From positions 12,725-49,527 of the forward strand of contig MGTC01000030.1 in NCBI GenBank assembly GCA_001799255.1: a stretch of 36,803 nucleotides of DNA, written 5' to 3'. The notes below the pieces were generated by a model. That model was not told the origin of the DNA. It saw nothing but the letters and a program-made list of their open reading frames with translations, and did not search any database. Below, in pieces: positions 8,091-17,041 of this stretch; the first letter of the stretch is position 1; each line of letters begins with the position of its first letter. Source of the stretch: Deltaproteobacteria bacterium RIFOXYD12_FULL_55_16 (GTDB taxonomy: Bacteria > Desulfobacterota > Desulfobulbia > Desulfobulbales > Desulfurivibrionaceae). The position numbers and the translations under genes were made by a program.

Positions 8091-8242
8091 TCATATCCCC
8101 CACGGCTTCGTGTTCTGTTCATTTTCTTCTCCATTGCAGATGGATCTGACCGGGGCCAATGTGGTCCGGCCCTGATCGGCAGGTTGCCTTGCCGCAAAAT
8201 CTCCTCGGGCGGCAAGGACAGCAGAAAAGAGGATAAAACAGA

Positions 8243-8271
8243 TTGACACATAATTTCACGCTTGATAGATT
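8243..8271 (+). promoter_or_regulatory. Sigma-70 type promoter ahead of the structured leader
   Basis: TTGACA (8243-8248), a 17-nt spacer and TAGATT (8266-8271). It predicts transcription from about 8278, giving a leader of about 260 nt before the ATG at 8540. The leader carries hairpins at 8308-8333 and 8396-8502. A promoter for the minus-strand cytochrome operon in the same gap (8091-8539) was not clear. Confidence 0.6.
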
Positions 8272-8307
8272 TTCTCTACTACAAAGTGGTATTGCTGGTT
8301 TACAACT

Positions 8308-8333
8308 ACTTGCGTTTCCTCAAGAATGCAAGT
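8308..8333 (+). other. Leader hairpin 1
   Basis: ACTTGCGTT (8308-8316) pairs with AATGCAAGT (8325-8333) over 9 bp including one G-U, with loop TCCTCAAG. It lies in the predicted 5' leader of the DUF2339-like gene. No T-tract follows directly, so it is not a plain terminator. Confidence 0.5.
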
Positions 8334-8395
8334 AATTATTCTGACACCTTTCCTGTCTGAGAGTACCATAAAACAGAAGGGAACTGATCACAGTA

Positions 8396-8502
8396 TAAGC
8401 GATTACAGGGTGCGGCAGATGCGCGACAGAGGCCTGAGAGCTATACAAACAGTATGCGAACAGGCCGATAACAAAGCAGATGTCGTGCCCTGTGATCGCT
8501 TA
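8396..8502 (+). ncRNA. Candidate structured leader RNA, four nested helices
   Basis: P1: 8396-8410 with 8488-8502, 15 bp with one G-U. P2: 8421-8428 with 8481-8488, 8 bp with one G-U and one base shared with P1. P3: GGCCTG 8431-8436 with CAGGCC 8461-8466. P4: 8440-8446 with 8452-8457, closing loop AAACA with a bulged T. Both non-Watson-Crick pairs are G-U in the plus-strand RNA, the orientation of the downstream gene. The 3' arm of P1 contains CTGTGATC, which can also pair perfectly with GATCACAG at 8387-8393 plus neighbours, so two exclusive folds are possible. It does not match any riboswitch consensus I know. The P1 arm ends 25 nt before the ribosome-binding site. Confidence 0.5.
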
Positions 8503-8539
8503 CGATATAAGGGCCATCACCAGCGCCGGGGAGCAGGGC

Positions 8540-10345
8540 ATGACAAAAAATGAGGGGCAGGGCGCCGATCATCATCTCAGTCTGGAAATCGCCAGGCTCC
8601 GCTCCCGAATGGACGATCTGGCCAAAAGACTGGAAGCGCTGGAGGCGCCAAAACTGCCGGATGCTCATGGCCACAGGGAGAGCAGCTTGCCTTCTCTGGA
8701 GAGTACCATCCTCCTGCCTAACGAAGAAGGCCTCTGGACCTGGCTGGGAAGAAACGCCGTCCTCCCCCGCCTCGCCGCCGTCTGTTTCATGCTGGTGGTG
8801 GCCCTGCTGCTGCGGACGGTCACGGATAATGCCTGGGTCAGCCCGAATCTGGGGACAATTCTTGGCTTAAGCTATGTGGCGATTCTTCTCTGCTGCGGCT
8901 GGTGGCAATATGCCTCGTCCCGTCGCCTTGCTCCGGTCTTCAGCAGCTGCGGTCTGCTGCTCCTTTTTTCCATCATCGCCGAAAGCCGCTTTCATTTCAG
9001 CGTCCTGCCGCTCTGGCTGGGATCAAGCCTGCTCATCGCCGCTTCTGCCGCCGCCGTGTCGGTCGCCTTACGCTACAGGGCGCTGGTGCTTCTCTGGCTG
9101 GCGGTCATGGGCGCAGTCCTGGTAATTTTCATCCTGGATTTCCCCAACATCGCCTTTCCGGCGGCGGCGCTCATTCTTCTGATGGGCGGCCTTGCCGCCA
9201 TCAAGGCCGCTGAGCGGGCGCTCAGCACAAATCTGCGCTGGCCGGTGCTGTTTACGGTCTTCTTTCTTTTTTCCATCTGGGGCTTCAAACTCAGCCACGC
9301 CATCAAAAATAACGAAAGCGGAACAGCCGTTTCCTCCCTGCCACCTGCGGTTTTCGCCTTCTGGTTCCTGCCCTTGCTACTCTGTTTCGTCTTTCTTTTC
9401 TCAGGGATCACCAGCCGCCGGATTCTTAAGAACACTCAGCTTGACGCCTTCGACCACCTCCTGCCGCTGGCCGGAGCCTCGCTCCTCCTGCTGGGCGGCA
9501 ACGTGGTGCTGGTAACCTGGGGGAAAAATCCGCTTTTCATGGGAGTCGTGGCCTGGGTCTTCGCCCTGCTCTTTCTTGGTGTCATCTGGCATAAAATAAA
9601 AAAACAGGGGCCAGGGAAAAACATGGCCGGCTTTGTTTCCTTGGGCGTGGCGGCGGCCTTGCTGCTCTTCTTTTCCGTTCCCTTTCTGGTTGGCAATCTT
9701 CCCACCGCGCAGATCTTTCTGCCTCTGATCTTTGTCGCCTTCCTGGCCCTGTCCCAACGCCTGGGCAGCGGCAACATGAGGCTGCTGGCCGTATTTCTCG
9801 CCTTTCTCGCCCTGATGAGCGGCCTCATCTCCGGGGTCTATCTTGGGCCCTCGCCCAGCGGCCCGGTCAACTGGCTTGCCGCTCTAAGCGCGAGCATCAC
9901 CGGTCTGGGCGTCTATTTCTGGTGTCGGCGCAATCCTCCGCCCAAAAACGGCTTTTTTCTCCATATTGACCCCAATGATTACGCAGCTCTAACCTTTCTG
10001 GCCTGCGGTCTCCTGTCCCTGTATTTTCTCACCGCCCTCGCCCTGACCAGCCTCTGCGACAGCTACAGCTTTTCGCCCTCTAGTCTGGCCTGCGGCAAGT
10101 CCATCCTGATCAATATCGGCGCGGCGTTCCTTATTGTCTGGGGCACAATGATCCGCAAAACAAAGGAGATCGCGGCAACCGGCATCATCATCGCCTTCAT
10201 TGGCGGCGGCAAGGTTTTCTTCTCCGACCTGCTGCATACCCAGGGCCTGCCCCTGATTTTAAGCGTTTCCTCCTTTGGCGCCCTTACCGCTCTTTGCTCG
10301 CTGGTCTTAAGCAACTGGCAGAAGATGTGCGGGCGGCAGCGATAA
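8540..10345 (+). CDS. Large polytopic membrane protein, DUF2339-like
   Basis: 601 residues from the chosen start. The N-terminal 40 residues are a cytosolic coiled coil (LEIARLRSRMDDLAKRLEALEAP), then a short linker, then from about residue 75 to the end many hydrophobic segments (roughly 15 or more) with short loops. A coiled coil followed by a long multi-pass region is the DUF2339 layout; I see no catalytic motif and its function is unknown. ATG 8540 is preferred to the in-frame ATG at 8480, because GGGGAG lies 6 nt before 8540 while 8480 falls inside the structured leader RNA and has no ribosome-binding site. It is transcribed alone. Confidence 0.72.
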   Translation: MTKNEGQGADHHLSLEIARLRSRMDDLAKRLEALEAPKLPDAHGHRESSLPSLESTILLPNEEGLWTWLGRNAVLPRLAAVCFMLVVALLLRTVTDNAWVSPNLGTILGLSYVAILLCCGWWQYASSRRLAPVFSSCGLLLLFSIIAESRFHFSVLPLWLGSSLLIAASAAAVSVALRYRALVLLWLAVMGAVLVIFILDFPNIAFPAAALILLMGGLAAIKAAERALSTNLRWPVLFTVFFLFSIWGFKLSHAIKNNESGTAVSSLPPAVFAFWFLPLLLCFVFLFSGITSRRILKNTQLDAFDHLLPLAGASLLLLGGNVVLVTWGKNPLFMGVVAWVFALLFLGVIWHKIKKQGPGKNMAGFVSLGVAAALLLFFSVPFLVGNLPTAQIFLPLIFVAFLALSQRLGSGNMRLLAVFLAFLALMSGLISGVYLGPSPSGPVNWLAALSASITGLGVYFWCRRNPPPKNGFFLHIDPNDYAALTFLACGLLSLYFLTALALTSLCDSYSFSPSSLACGKSILINIGAAFLIVWGTMIRKTKEIAATGIIIAFIGGGKVFFSDLLHTQGLPLILSVSSFGALTALCSLVLSNWQKMCGRQR

Positions 10346-10451
10346 ACTGGCGGAAACAGCGGCGCCTTCCTCCTGATTTCCTCCCTGACCGTTACGAAAT
10401 AATTTCCCAATACAGGTTGACACAGTCACACCCTTGTGCCATCGTGATGAT

Positions 10452-13400
10452 ATGAAAATATCGTCCATTCAGCCCAGCACTCAAACCCAGATTCCCTTTC
10501 AGCGCCCGATCCGCCTCTGCGCCGGATTTGTGGGCCTCGTCGGCGGGATCACTCTTCTTGGCTGGGTTCTTGGCCTGCCTTTTCTCTCCAGCTCAGGCTC
10601 CGGCACCATTCCTATGGCGCCTAGCACGGCTATCCTGTTCATGCTTTACGCTGCAGCGCTCTTTCACCGTTCCTGCTCTCCGTATCGCGGAGCATCTTGG
10701 ACAGGCCTGCTCATCGTCCTGGCAGGAGGCGTGGTCACTCTACTCTTCATCCTCTCCATCCAGGGCATATATCTGGAGACAGAACACCTCGGCATAGCAA
10801 TCATTCATCCTGCCGGAGAAATACCCATCGGTCATATCTCTCCAGCCACAGCCCTCTGCTTTCTGCTCGCCTCTCTCTCTTTTCTCTGCTCGTCTGGAAA
10901 ACATCCCCGACTGATCACGCTGGCGGGTTTGCTCGCCGGACTTCTAACCCTGGGCGGTTTCGTCTTTGTCCTGGCCTATGTCTTTGACGCGCCCTTACTC
11001 TACGGCAGTTCCTACATTCCGCCTGCGGCCCTGACCTGCATAGCTTTCATCTTTTTAGGAGGCGGGCTGTTCGCCCTTGTCCTGTCGCCTGCCTGGCTGT
11101 CCCGCCTGCAAGCCGAATCGCCCCCGCACACCGGCCTTAAAATGGCGCTGCTCTTTTCCCTCCTGGCGGCAGGCATCATTATTACCGGCCTTTCCGCCTA
11201 CCGGAACTACGAACACAACCAGCGGGCTGAAATGAACAACCAGCTTCTGGCCATCGCCGAGCTGAAGGCAAACCAGCTGGCAGAATATCGCCGGGAGCGG
11301 AAGGAAGATGCCCTGCTCCTGTCTGGCAACACCTCCTTTACCGCCCTTGTCCGCCGCCACCTGAAAAACCCCGAGGACACGGGCAACAGCCAAGAGCTTC
11401 AGGAATGGCTGAAAAAACTTCAGGCCCACGCCCAGTATGATCAGATCCGCCTGCTCGACAGCAAGGGGATAATCCGCCTGTCGGCGTCCGCCGATTTAAC
11501 GCCTGTCTCGGCGGTTATCATAAAGCGCCTGCCAGAGGTTCTCAACTCAGGCCAGATGACCATCCAGGATTTTTATCGCAGCGAATATAATGGCAAGATC
11601 TATCTTACGGTATTGGCGCCAATCCTCGATCGGCAAAACGGCAACCAGCCCCTGGGCCTGCTTTGCCTGCGCATCGATCCGAAGCAGTATCTCTATCCCT
11701 TTCTCCAACGCTGGCCCCTCCCCAGCCGATCCGGGGAGACTCTCCTGGTTCGCCGGGAGGGCCAGGAGGTTGTCTTTTTAAACGAACTCAGATTCAGGGA
11801 AAATACAGCCCTTGATCTGCGCTTCCCGTTGAGCCGAACCGATCTGCCCGCCGCCCAGGCCGTGCTGGGCCGGAGCGGAGCCTTTACCGGTCGTGACTAT
11901 CGCCGCAAATCAGTAATTACCGACCTGCGGCCGATCCCGGATTCGCCCTGGTTTCTAGTGAGTAAGATGGATATCTCGGACGCCTACGCACCGCTCCAGG
12001 AACATCTGTGGCTCATGGGCGGGTTTATTCTGGCCCTGCTCTTCGGGGTCGGGGCAATCATGGTTCTTGTCTGGCAACGCCAGCGCGTGGCCTTCTTCCG
12101 GGAACGCTTCAAGTCTGCGGCAGAGCTCAAGAAGCTGAACCGGGTCTATGCAGTGTTGAGCAGCATCAATCAGACCATCGTCCGGTTACGCGACCCGCAG
12201 GAGCTGTTTCAGGAAGCCTGCCGCATTGCCGTGGAAGACGGTGGTTTTCGTCTGGCCTGGATCGGCCTGACAGACAAGGCCACCGGGAAGGTCATCCCCA
12301 TAGCCAGCGCCGGGCTGGATGACGATGCTCTTAATCAGCTCCGCATCAATGCAGACAACTCCTCCTTTGGCCAGGGGCCAACAGGGTCAGCGATACGGAA
12401 AGGCAGGCACAGCATCACCAACGATATCGAACATGATGAGCACATGACGCCCTGGCGGGACAAGGCCCTTGATCTCGGCTATCGCTCTTCAGCGGCCTTC
12501 CCGCTGATTGTTTTTGGCGAGGTTCTTGGGGCCATCAACTTCTATGCCGATAAGGCCAATTTCTTCACCACTGACGAAGTCAGGCTGCTTGACGAACTGG
12601 CTCGAGACCTCTCCTTCTCCCTGGAATTCTCCGAACAGGAAGAGAGCCGCCGCAAAGCCGAGGCAGCCTTGCGCGAATCGCAGCAGCTCTTTGCCACCGT
12701 TGCCAACACCTCTCCGGCCCTGATCTGGATGTCCGACCTCGACAAGAAGCTCATCTGGTTCAATGATCCCTGGCTGGCTTTCACCGGCCGCACCCTGGCC
12801 GAGGAGCTTGGCAACGGCTGGACCGCCGGAGTGCATCCCGATAATCTGGCGCATTGCCTGCAAAACTTCAACAAGGCCTTCGAGGCCCGGCAGTCCTTCT
12901 CCAGGGAATACCGGCTGCGTCGATATGACGGCGAATACCGCTGGCTTTTCGCCCAGGCCCAGCCGCGTTACGATGCCGACGGCGCCTTCGCGGGCTATAT
13001 TGGCTCCAGTCTGGACATCAATGAACATCATAATCTCGAGAATCAGTGGCGCCATGCCGTAAAGATGGAATCCATCGGCACCCTGGCCGGAGGGGTGGCC
13101 CACGACTTCAACAACATCCTCATGGCCATCATCGGTTACGGCCAGCTGGCCCTGATGAGCATGGAACAGCAAGCCCCGCAACGCTCGAACATCCTGGCCA
13201 TGCTGGAAGCAGCAGACCGGGCCGCCCGTCTCACCAAGGATCTCCTGCTGTTCAGCCGCAAGCAGATCAGCGAGCGCAAGCCTGTAGACCTGAACGAAAT
13301 CATAAAAACGGTGGAGAAATTCATCATTCGGGTGATTGGCGAAGACATCACCTGTGAAACCCGGCTCTCAGACCAGCCGCTCATGATTCTTGCCGACAGC

Positions 13401-14183
13401 CATCAACTCGAACAGGTGCTGATGAACTTCGCCACCAACTCCCGGGACGCGATGCCCAAGGGGGGGGTCTTCAAAATCACGGCTCAACAGACTGTCCTGT
13501 ATCAGGATTTCATTTCCGCCCATGGTTTTGGCCAGACAGGCCCCTATGCGCTGCTCACTGTCACTGACAGCGGCTGCGGCATGAATGAGGAAACCCGTAC
13601 CCGGATATTTGAGCCGTTCTTTACTACCAAGAGCGTGGGCAAGGGCACCGGGCTGGGGCTGGCCGTGGCCTATGGAATCATCAAGCAGCACGAGGGCTAC
13701 ATCAATGTTTACAGCGAACCGGAGCGTGGCGCCACCTTCCGGCTTTATCTGCCGCTGATCGTTGCGGATATACGGGAAGAGGAAAGCCCGGAGGAGGAAA
13801 AATCCCCGGCCCACGGCACAGAGACCATCCTGCTGGCCGAGGACGATACCCTGTTGCGCAATCTGGCCAGGACAACCCTGACCAGATTTGGCTACACGGT
13901 GATCGAGGCAGCAGACGGTGAAGAGGCGGTGCGGAAATTCAAGGAAAACCAAGCCGACATCGAGCTGCTTCTGTTCGACATCATCATGCCAAAAATGGAC
14001 GGCCAGGAGGCTTATGAAGCCATCAACCGGCTCCGGCCAGGGATAAAGACGATCTTCATGAGCGGCTATGCGCCGGACACAATCCACGAAAAGACTGCCC
14101 TGGGAGATTCAACGCCCCTGTTAAGCAAGCCCCTCTCGCCCCATGAACTTTTGCAGAAGGTGCGGGATACCTTAGATCAATAA
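10452..14183 (+). CDS. Membrane-bound hybrid histidine kinase (sensor, GAF, PAS, HisKA, HATPase, REC)
   Basis: 1243 residues. Residues about 15-220 form a multi-helix N-terminal membrane domain. A further helix (about 230-250), an extracytoplasmic sensor region (255-525, Cache-like by layout) and a second helix near 530 follow. GAF spans about 560-730, PAS about 740-860. The phospho-acceptor is His884 in VAHDFNN. The ATPase domain shows the N box [15 protein letters not shown] and GTGLGLAV. The C-terminal receiver has acidic residues AEDD, phospho-acceptor Asp1176 ([12 protein letters not shown]) and the KP lysine. It passes phosphate internally to its receiver; the output partner is not in this window. 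An in-frame TTG at 10434 is possible, but ATG 10452 is favoured. No good ribosome-binding site precedes either. No neighbour shares its strand tightly, so it is likely monocistronic. Confidence 0.93.
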   Translation: MKISSIQPSTQTQIPFQRPIRLCAGFVGLVGGITLLGWVLGLPFLSSSGSGTIPMAPSTAILFMLYAAALFHRSCSPYRGASWTGLLIVLAGGVVTLLFILSIQGIYLETEHLGIAIIHPAGEIPIGHISPATALCFLLASLSFLCSSGKHPRLITLAGLLAGLLTLGGFVFVLAYVFDAPLLYGSSYIPPAALTCIAFIFLGGGLFALVLSPAWLSRLQAESPPHTGLKMALLFSLLAAGIIITGLSAYRNYEHNQRAEMNNQLLAIAELKANQLAEYRRERKEDALLLSGNTSFTALVRRHLKNPEDTGNSQELQEWLKKLQAHAQYDQIRLLDSKGIIRLSASADLTPVSAVIIKRLPEVLNSGQMTIQDFYRSEYNGKIYLTVLAPILDRQNGNQPLGLLCLRIDPKQYLYPFLQRWPLPSRSGETLLVRREGQEVVFLNELRFRENTALDLRFPLSRTDLPAAQAVLGRSGAFTGRDYRRKSVITDLRPIPDSPWFLVSKMDISDAYAPLQEHLWLMGGFILALLFGVGAIMVLVWQRQRVAFFRERFKSAAELKKLNRVYAVLSSINQTIVRLRDPQELFQEACRIAVEDGGFRLAWIGLTDKATGKVIPIASAGLDDDALNQLRINADNSSFGQGPTGSAIRKGRHSITNDIEHDEHMTPWRDKALDLGYRSSAAFPLIVFGEVLGAINFYADKANFFTTDEVRLLDELARDLSFSLEFSEQEESRRKAEAALRESQQLFATVANTSPALIWMSDLDKKLIWFNDPWLAFTGRTLAEELGNGWTAGVHPDNLAHCLQNFNKAFEARQSFSREYRLRRYDGEYRWLFAQAQPRYDADGAFAGYIGSSLDINEHHNLENQWRHAVKMESIGTLAGGVAHDFNNILMAIIGYGQLALMSMEQQAPQRSNILAMLEAADRAARLTKDLLLFSRKQISERKPVDLNEIIKTVEKFIIRVIGEDITCETRLSDQPLMILADSHQLEQVLMNFATNSRDAMPKGGVFKITAQQTVLYQDFISAHGFGQTGPYALLTVTDSGCGMNEETRTRIFEPFFTTKSVGKGTGLGLAVAYGIIKQHEGYINVYSEPERGATFRLYLPLIVADIREEESPEEEKSPAHGTETILLAEDDTLLRNLARTTLTRFGYTVIEAADGEEAVRKFKENQADIELLLFDIIMPKMDGQEAYEAINRLRPGIKTIFMSGYAPDTIHEKTALGDSTPLLSKPLSPHELLQKVRDTLDQ

Positions 14184-14212
14184 CCAGCGTCGGCCAGCAG
14201 GCAGAAAAAAAA

Positions 14213-14395
14213 CTACCTGATTGTAATAGCGCCGACCGGGCATGAGGCTGCGGCCTCTTCGCAATCACAGGTATGGCATTGATCCGGGCCGATCACCCAT
14301 GATTTATCCTCCCGCAATTCAAAAACCGCCGGGCACAACTCAGCGCATACCCCGCAACCGATACACAGATTATGATCCACCATTGATCCCGCCAT
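14213..14395 (-). CDS. Small [4Fe-4S] ferredoxin
   Basis: 60 residues, the size of Desulfovibrio-type ferredoxins. The cluster ligands are CIGCGVC near residues 12-18 and the distal CP in AASCPVGAI. A second group, CHTCDC, lacks the spacing of a full second cluster, so one [4Fe-4S] cluster is expected, with the spare cysteines possibly forming a disulfide. ATG 14395 is chosen over the longer frame from 14458 because AAAGGAG sits about 7 nt before it and the extra 21 residues are not ferredoxin-like. It is a cytoplasmic electron carrier with partners unknown. Divergent from dgkA and convergent with the hybrid kinase gene. Confidence 0.9.
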   Translation of the reverse strand: MAGSMVDHNLCIGCGVCAELCPAVFELREDKSWVIGPDQCHTCDCEEAAASCPVGAITIR

Positions 14396-14467
14396 GAATT
14401 TCTCCTTTTGCCAGTAGTGCCTGAGCCCTGAACCAATCGCAAACCACCCGCCAGGCAAGACAAGATA

Positions 14468-14497
14468 TAGACTTTTTCAAGATCCCTGCTATATTAT
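14468..14497 (+). promoter_or_regulatory. Probable promoter of dgkA
   Basis: TAGACT (14468-14473), an 18-nt spacer and TATTAT (14492-14497). Transcription would begin just before the strong hairpin at 14510-14540. Confidence 0.4.
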
Positions 14498-14509
14498 GAC
14501 GGTTTTTAC

Positions 14510-14540
14510 GGCTCAGGGCAAGAAAACCTTGCCCTGAGCC
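14510..14540 (+). other. Perfect 13-bp hairpin in the dgkA leader
   Basis: GGCTCAGGGCAAG (14510-14522), loop AAAAC, CTTGCCCTGAGCC (14528-14540). No T-tract follows on either strand, so it is not an ordinary terminator. It lies between the promoter and the GGAGGA ribosome-binding site at about 14563 and may shield the 5' end of the mRNA or bind a protein. Confidence 0.65.
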
Positions 14541-14577
14541 CTTCCTTGGATTTAAAAACTTGCCGGAGGAACGCACC

Positions 14578-14940
14578 ATGGGCAAAAAAAGCGGCACAGG
14601 CCTTGCCCGCCTTCGCAATGCCTTTGGCTGGTCCATGGCCGGGCTTGCCGCCGCCCTGAGGCACGAAAAGGCCTTTCAACAGGAACTTGGCCTCTGCCTC
14701 ATCCTGGCGCCCATTGCCCTCTGGCTGGGCAAGACCGGGGTGGAAACAGCCCTGCTCCTCGGCGCTCTTTTCCTGGTGCTGATCGTCGAGATTATCAACA
14801 GCGCCATCGAAGCGGTGGTGGATCGCTGCGGCGAAGAAATCCATCCCCTGTCCGGTCGCGCCAAGGATCTGGGCTCAGCCGCCGTGTTTCTCGCCCTGGC
14901 AAATGCGGCGCTGGTCTGGATTCTTGTCCTCCTCTGCTGA
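14578..14940 (+). CDS. dgkA: Diacylglycerol kinase (undecaprenol/diacylglycerol kinase family)
   Basis: 120 residues, normal for the small trimeric prokaryotic kinase that phosphorylates diacylglycerol at the inner membrane during lipid recycling. An N-terminal amphipathic helix (LRNAFGWSMAGLAAALRHEKAFQQEL) leads to three membrane helices. The catalytic signature EIINSAIEAVVDR (about residues 63-75) is intact, including the ExxNxxxE core. The ATG at 14578 follows GGAGGAACGCACC; an in-frame start 18 nt upstream overlaps that ribosome-binding site. It stands alone between the ferredoxin and ycaO genes. Confidence 0.94.
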   Translation: MGKKSGTGLARLRNAFGWSMAGLAAALRHEKAFQQELGLCLILAPIALWLGKTGVETALLLGALFLVLIVEIINSAIEAVVDRCGEEIHPLSGRAKDLGSAAVFLALANAALVWILVLLC

Positions 14941-15065
14941 TCGTCCGGCAATCTCCTACATTGTGGCAGATCTTCTTCTTGACAACTGATTTCCATTCGG
15001 CAATAATTCCCACCTTGTAATCAGGCGGTTGTCTTGTTCCCACGACTTTAAACACAGGTGTCCCC

Positions 15066-16814
15066 ATGCAAAAGAAACCCATCCGTCCGCAAGACTGCTT
15101 AAAACATTACACCTTGGACCAGGACAAGGTCTGCACCCCGATTGAAACAGTAACCCGCTTCAAAGACCGTCTTAAAGAGGTGAACCTGGATATCCTCCAG
15201 GAGGTGCGCCGCATCGACAATGGCCGCCTGGACATCCCGGTTTATTTCAGCCTCTGCGGCAAGGATGCCCTGGCGATGATCGGCAACAAGAAGCAGATGG
15301 GCAAGGGCTGCACCCCGGAACAGTCCCAGGCCAGCGCCTGCATGGAACTGGCCGAGCGTTTCAGTTTTTTCGCCTTCAAGAAAAATGAAGAAAACTTCAT
15401 CACCGACACCTACGCCAATCTCAAAAACTCCGGCCAGCCACTCCTGCCCCTGTCCCGCCTCCTGCTCTCGGTGCATGACGAAAAAACCGAGGTCGCCACC
15501 CTGGAGCGGCTCATCGAGGATATCCCCATTCAGTGGACCTGGGCCACCAACCTGAACAGCGGCGAGATGCTGCTGGTACCCTTCAGCTGGTTCTACGCGA
15601 TCAACGAGTTTAACGGGCCGTCAGCGGGCAACACCTACGAAGAGGCGATTCTCCAGGGGATCTGCGAACTGGTGGAGCGGCATGTCTGCTCGCTGGTCAA
15701 CCACTATCACCTCCCCACCCCGGCCATTGATCCAGACAGCGTCACCGACCCGGTGGCCCGCGAGCTTATCGCCAAGTTTGCCAGAAACGGCATCGATCTG
15801 TACCTCAACGATTTCACCTTGAACACCGGCATTCCCACGGTGGGGGCGCTGGCCATCGACCGCGCCACCTTTCCGGCCTCAAGCGAGATCGTCTTTACCG
15901 CCGGCACCACCCCGGATCCGGAAAAAGCCCTGATCCGGGCGATTACCGAGGTGGCCCAGCTGGCCGGCGACTTCAACTCCCAGGCCAACTATGTAGCCAG
16001 CGGCCTGCCCAAGCCCCTGTCCATGGACGAGGTGCGCTATCTGACCGAGGCGGAAAGTACCATCTCCATCCACGAGATGCCGCAGCTGAGCGACCCTAAC
16101 ATGCGGGTGGAAATCGACCGCTGCCTGGCTGCCTTAGAAAAACTCGGCCTTGAGGTACTGCTGGTCAACACCATGCACGAAAAACTCAAGATCCCGACCA
16201 TCTACACCATCATCCCCGGCTGCCATTTCCGGGAGCGTTCCATGATCAACAACGTGGGTCTGTTTGCCGCAAAACTCGTGGCCGAGCGGATTCTTGAGCC
16301 CCAGGCCCAGCTCCGCCAGCTGGAAAAAATGCAGGCCGAACTGCCGGACTCCTATTTTCTGGAATACTATCTGGGCAAGAACATGCAGGCCCAGGGCGAA
16401 CTCGCCCAGGCCGTGGCCCATCTGGAAAGGGCTCTGACCCTGGGCCCGGAAGAGGAGGATATCCCCTATATCTATTCCCATCTGGGCGAATGCCTGAAAG
16501 ATCTGGAGGAGTATGCGCAGGCCATTGCCTCCTTGCAAAAGGGCGCGGAATATGACGAGGATCGGCCAGACATTCACAACCTGCTGGGCTTCTGCCATTT
16601 CAAACTGGGTGATTACGCGACAGCCATCGGGCATTTTCGCCGGACGGTGGAACTGAATCCGGTCTCGGCCATCGATTACGCCAATCTGGGCGTCAATTAC
16701 CGTAAGCTGGGAAACAGCGCCGAATCAATCCGCTACTTCGAACTGGCCCTGAACCTTGACCCTGGCATCGAGTTTGCCAAGATTCATCTGGCGGAATTGA
16801 GCGCGGGCAACTAA
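15066..16814 (+). CDS. YcaO-domain protein with C-terminal TPR repeats
   Basis: 582 residues. Residues about 60-410 are a YcaO domain, the fold that uses ATP to activate peptide backbone amides for cyclisation or thioamidation. The nucleotide/Mg-binding acidic segments are present: CMELAERFS (E94, E97, R98), EEAILQGICELVERH (192-206) and the segment GTTPDPEKALIRAITEVAQ. Residues about 425-575 are four or so tetratricopeptide repeats (for example LAQAVAHLERALTLGP, YATAIGHFRRTVELNP), a protein-binding platform. The C-terminus lacks the proline-rich PxPxP tail of azoline-forming enzymes. No TfuA, dehydrogenase or precursor peptide is beside it. It could modify a ribosomal or other cellular protein, as suggested for E. 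coli YcaO. The substrate is unknown. Confidence 0.85.
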   Translation: MQKKPIRPQDCLKHYTLDQDKVCTPIETVTRFKDRLKEVNLDILQEVRRIDNGRLDIPVYFSLCGKDALAMIGNKKQMGKGCTPEQSQASACMELAERFSFFAFKKNEENFITDTYANLKNSGQPLLPLSRLLLSVHDEKTEVATLERLIEDIPIQWTWATNLNSGEMLLVPFSWFYAINEFNGPSAGNTYEEAILQGICELVERHVCSLVNHYHLPTPAIDPDSVTDPVARELIAKFARNGIDLYLNDFTLNTGIPTVGALAIDRATFPASSEIVFTAGTTPDPEKALIRAITEVAQLAGDFNSQANYVASGLPKPLSMDEVRYLTEAESTISIHEMPQLSDPNMRVEIDRCLAALEKLGLEVLLVNTMHEKLKIPTIYTIIPGCHFRERSMINNVGLFAAKLVAERILEPQAQLRQLEKMQAELPDSYFLEYYLGKNMQAQGELAQAVAHLERALTLGPEEEDIPYIYSHLGECLKDLEEYAQAIASLQKGAEYDEDRPDIHNLLGFCHFKLGDYATAIGHFRRTVELNPVSAIDYANLGVNYRKLGNSAESIRYFELALNLDPGIEFAKIHLAELSAGN

Positions 16815-16830
16815 GCAGAGAAAGGCTATA

Positions 16831-16877
16831 AAAAAAAGAAGGCGTTGCGGTTAGCCCCCGCAACGCCTTCTTTTTTT
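16831..16877 (+). terminator. Intrinsic terminator of the ycaO-TPR gene
   Basis: GAAGGCGTTGCGG (16838-16850), loop TTAGCCC, CCGCAACGCCTTC (16858-16870) and seven T. Flanking A7 pairs with T7, so it could work both ways. It lies 17 nt after the stop. Confidence 0.95.
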
Positions 16878-16892
16878 ACAAGAGTCTCAATC

Positions 16893-17035
16893 TTAACGAA
16901 CTCGTAACAACTAAGAAACAACATAACGCCAAGACGCAGAGCACCAAAGATAACATGCTGAGATAAAAGGCTTAAAACTTTGCACCTCTGCGCCTCTGCG
17001 TTAAAAAATTAGTTGAGCAGACAAGCTGCTCAACT
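16893..17035. repeat. MITE-like palindromic repeat, copy 1
   Basis: Core begins with TCGTAACAACTAAG (16902-16915), then AACGCCAAGACGCAGAG (from 16924), ending TTTGCACCTCTGCGCCTCTGCGTT before 17003. Shares its order and near-identical blocks with the repeats at 20939-21073 and 27695-27867. At its right end it carries a separate 10-bp hairpin (17011-17035). Non-coding. Confidence 0.8.
17003..17035 (-). terminator. Repeat-derived terminator of the skp-like gene
   Basis: AGTTGAGCAG (17011-17020) and CTGCTCAACT (17026-17035) form a 10-bp stem with a 5-nt loop. On the minus strand the stem is followed by AATTTTTTAA, a T-tract, just 6 nt after the skp stop codon. Confidence 0.7.
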
Positions 17036-17041
17036 TAAGCT

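Noticed and set aside
8396-8502. TPP riboswitch
   Set aside because: It has loose look-alikes (AGGGTGC, CTGAGAG, GATAAC), but no P3 hairpin between the first two, no CCTGATC and no GCGTAGGGA block, and the downstream gene is not thiamine-related.
8396-8502. Retron ncRNA (long terminal stem around inner hairpins)
   Set aside because: No reverse transcriptase follows; the downstream gene is a multi-pass membrane protein.
8326-8553. 75-codon leader ORF overlapping the membrane-protein start
   Set aside because: No ribosome-binding site, coincides with the structured RNA, and composition is Arg/Lys-rich without family features.
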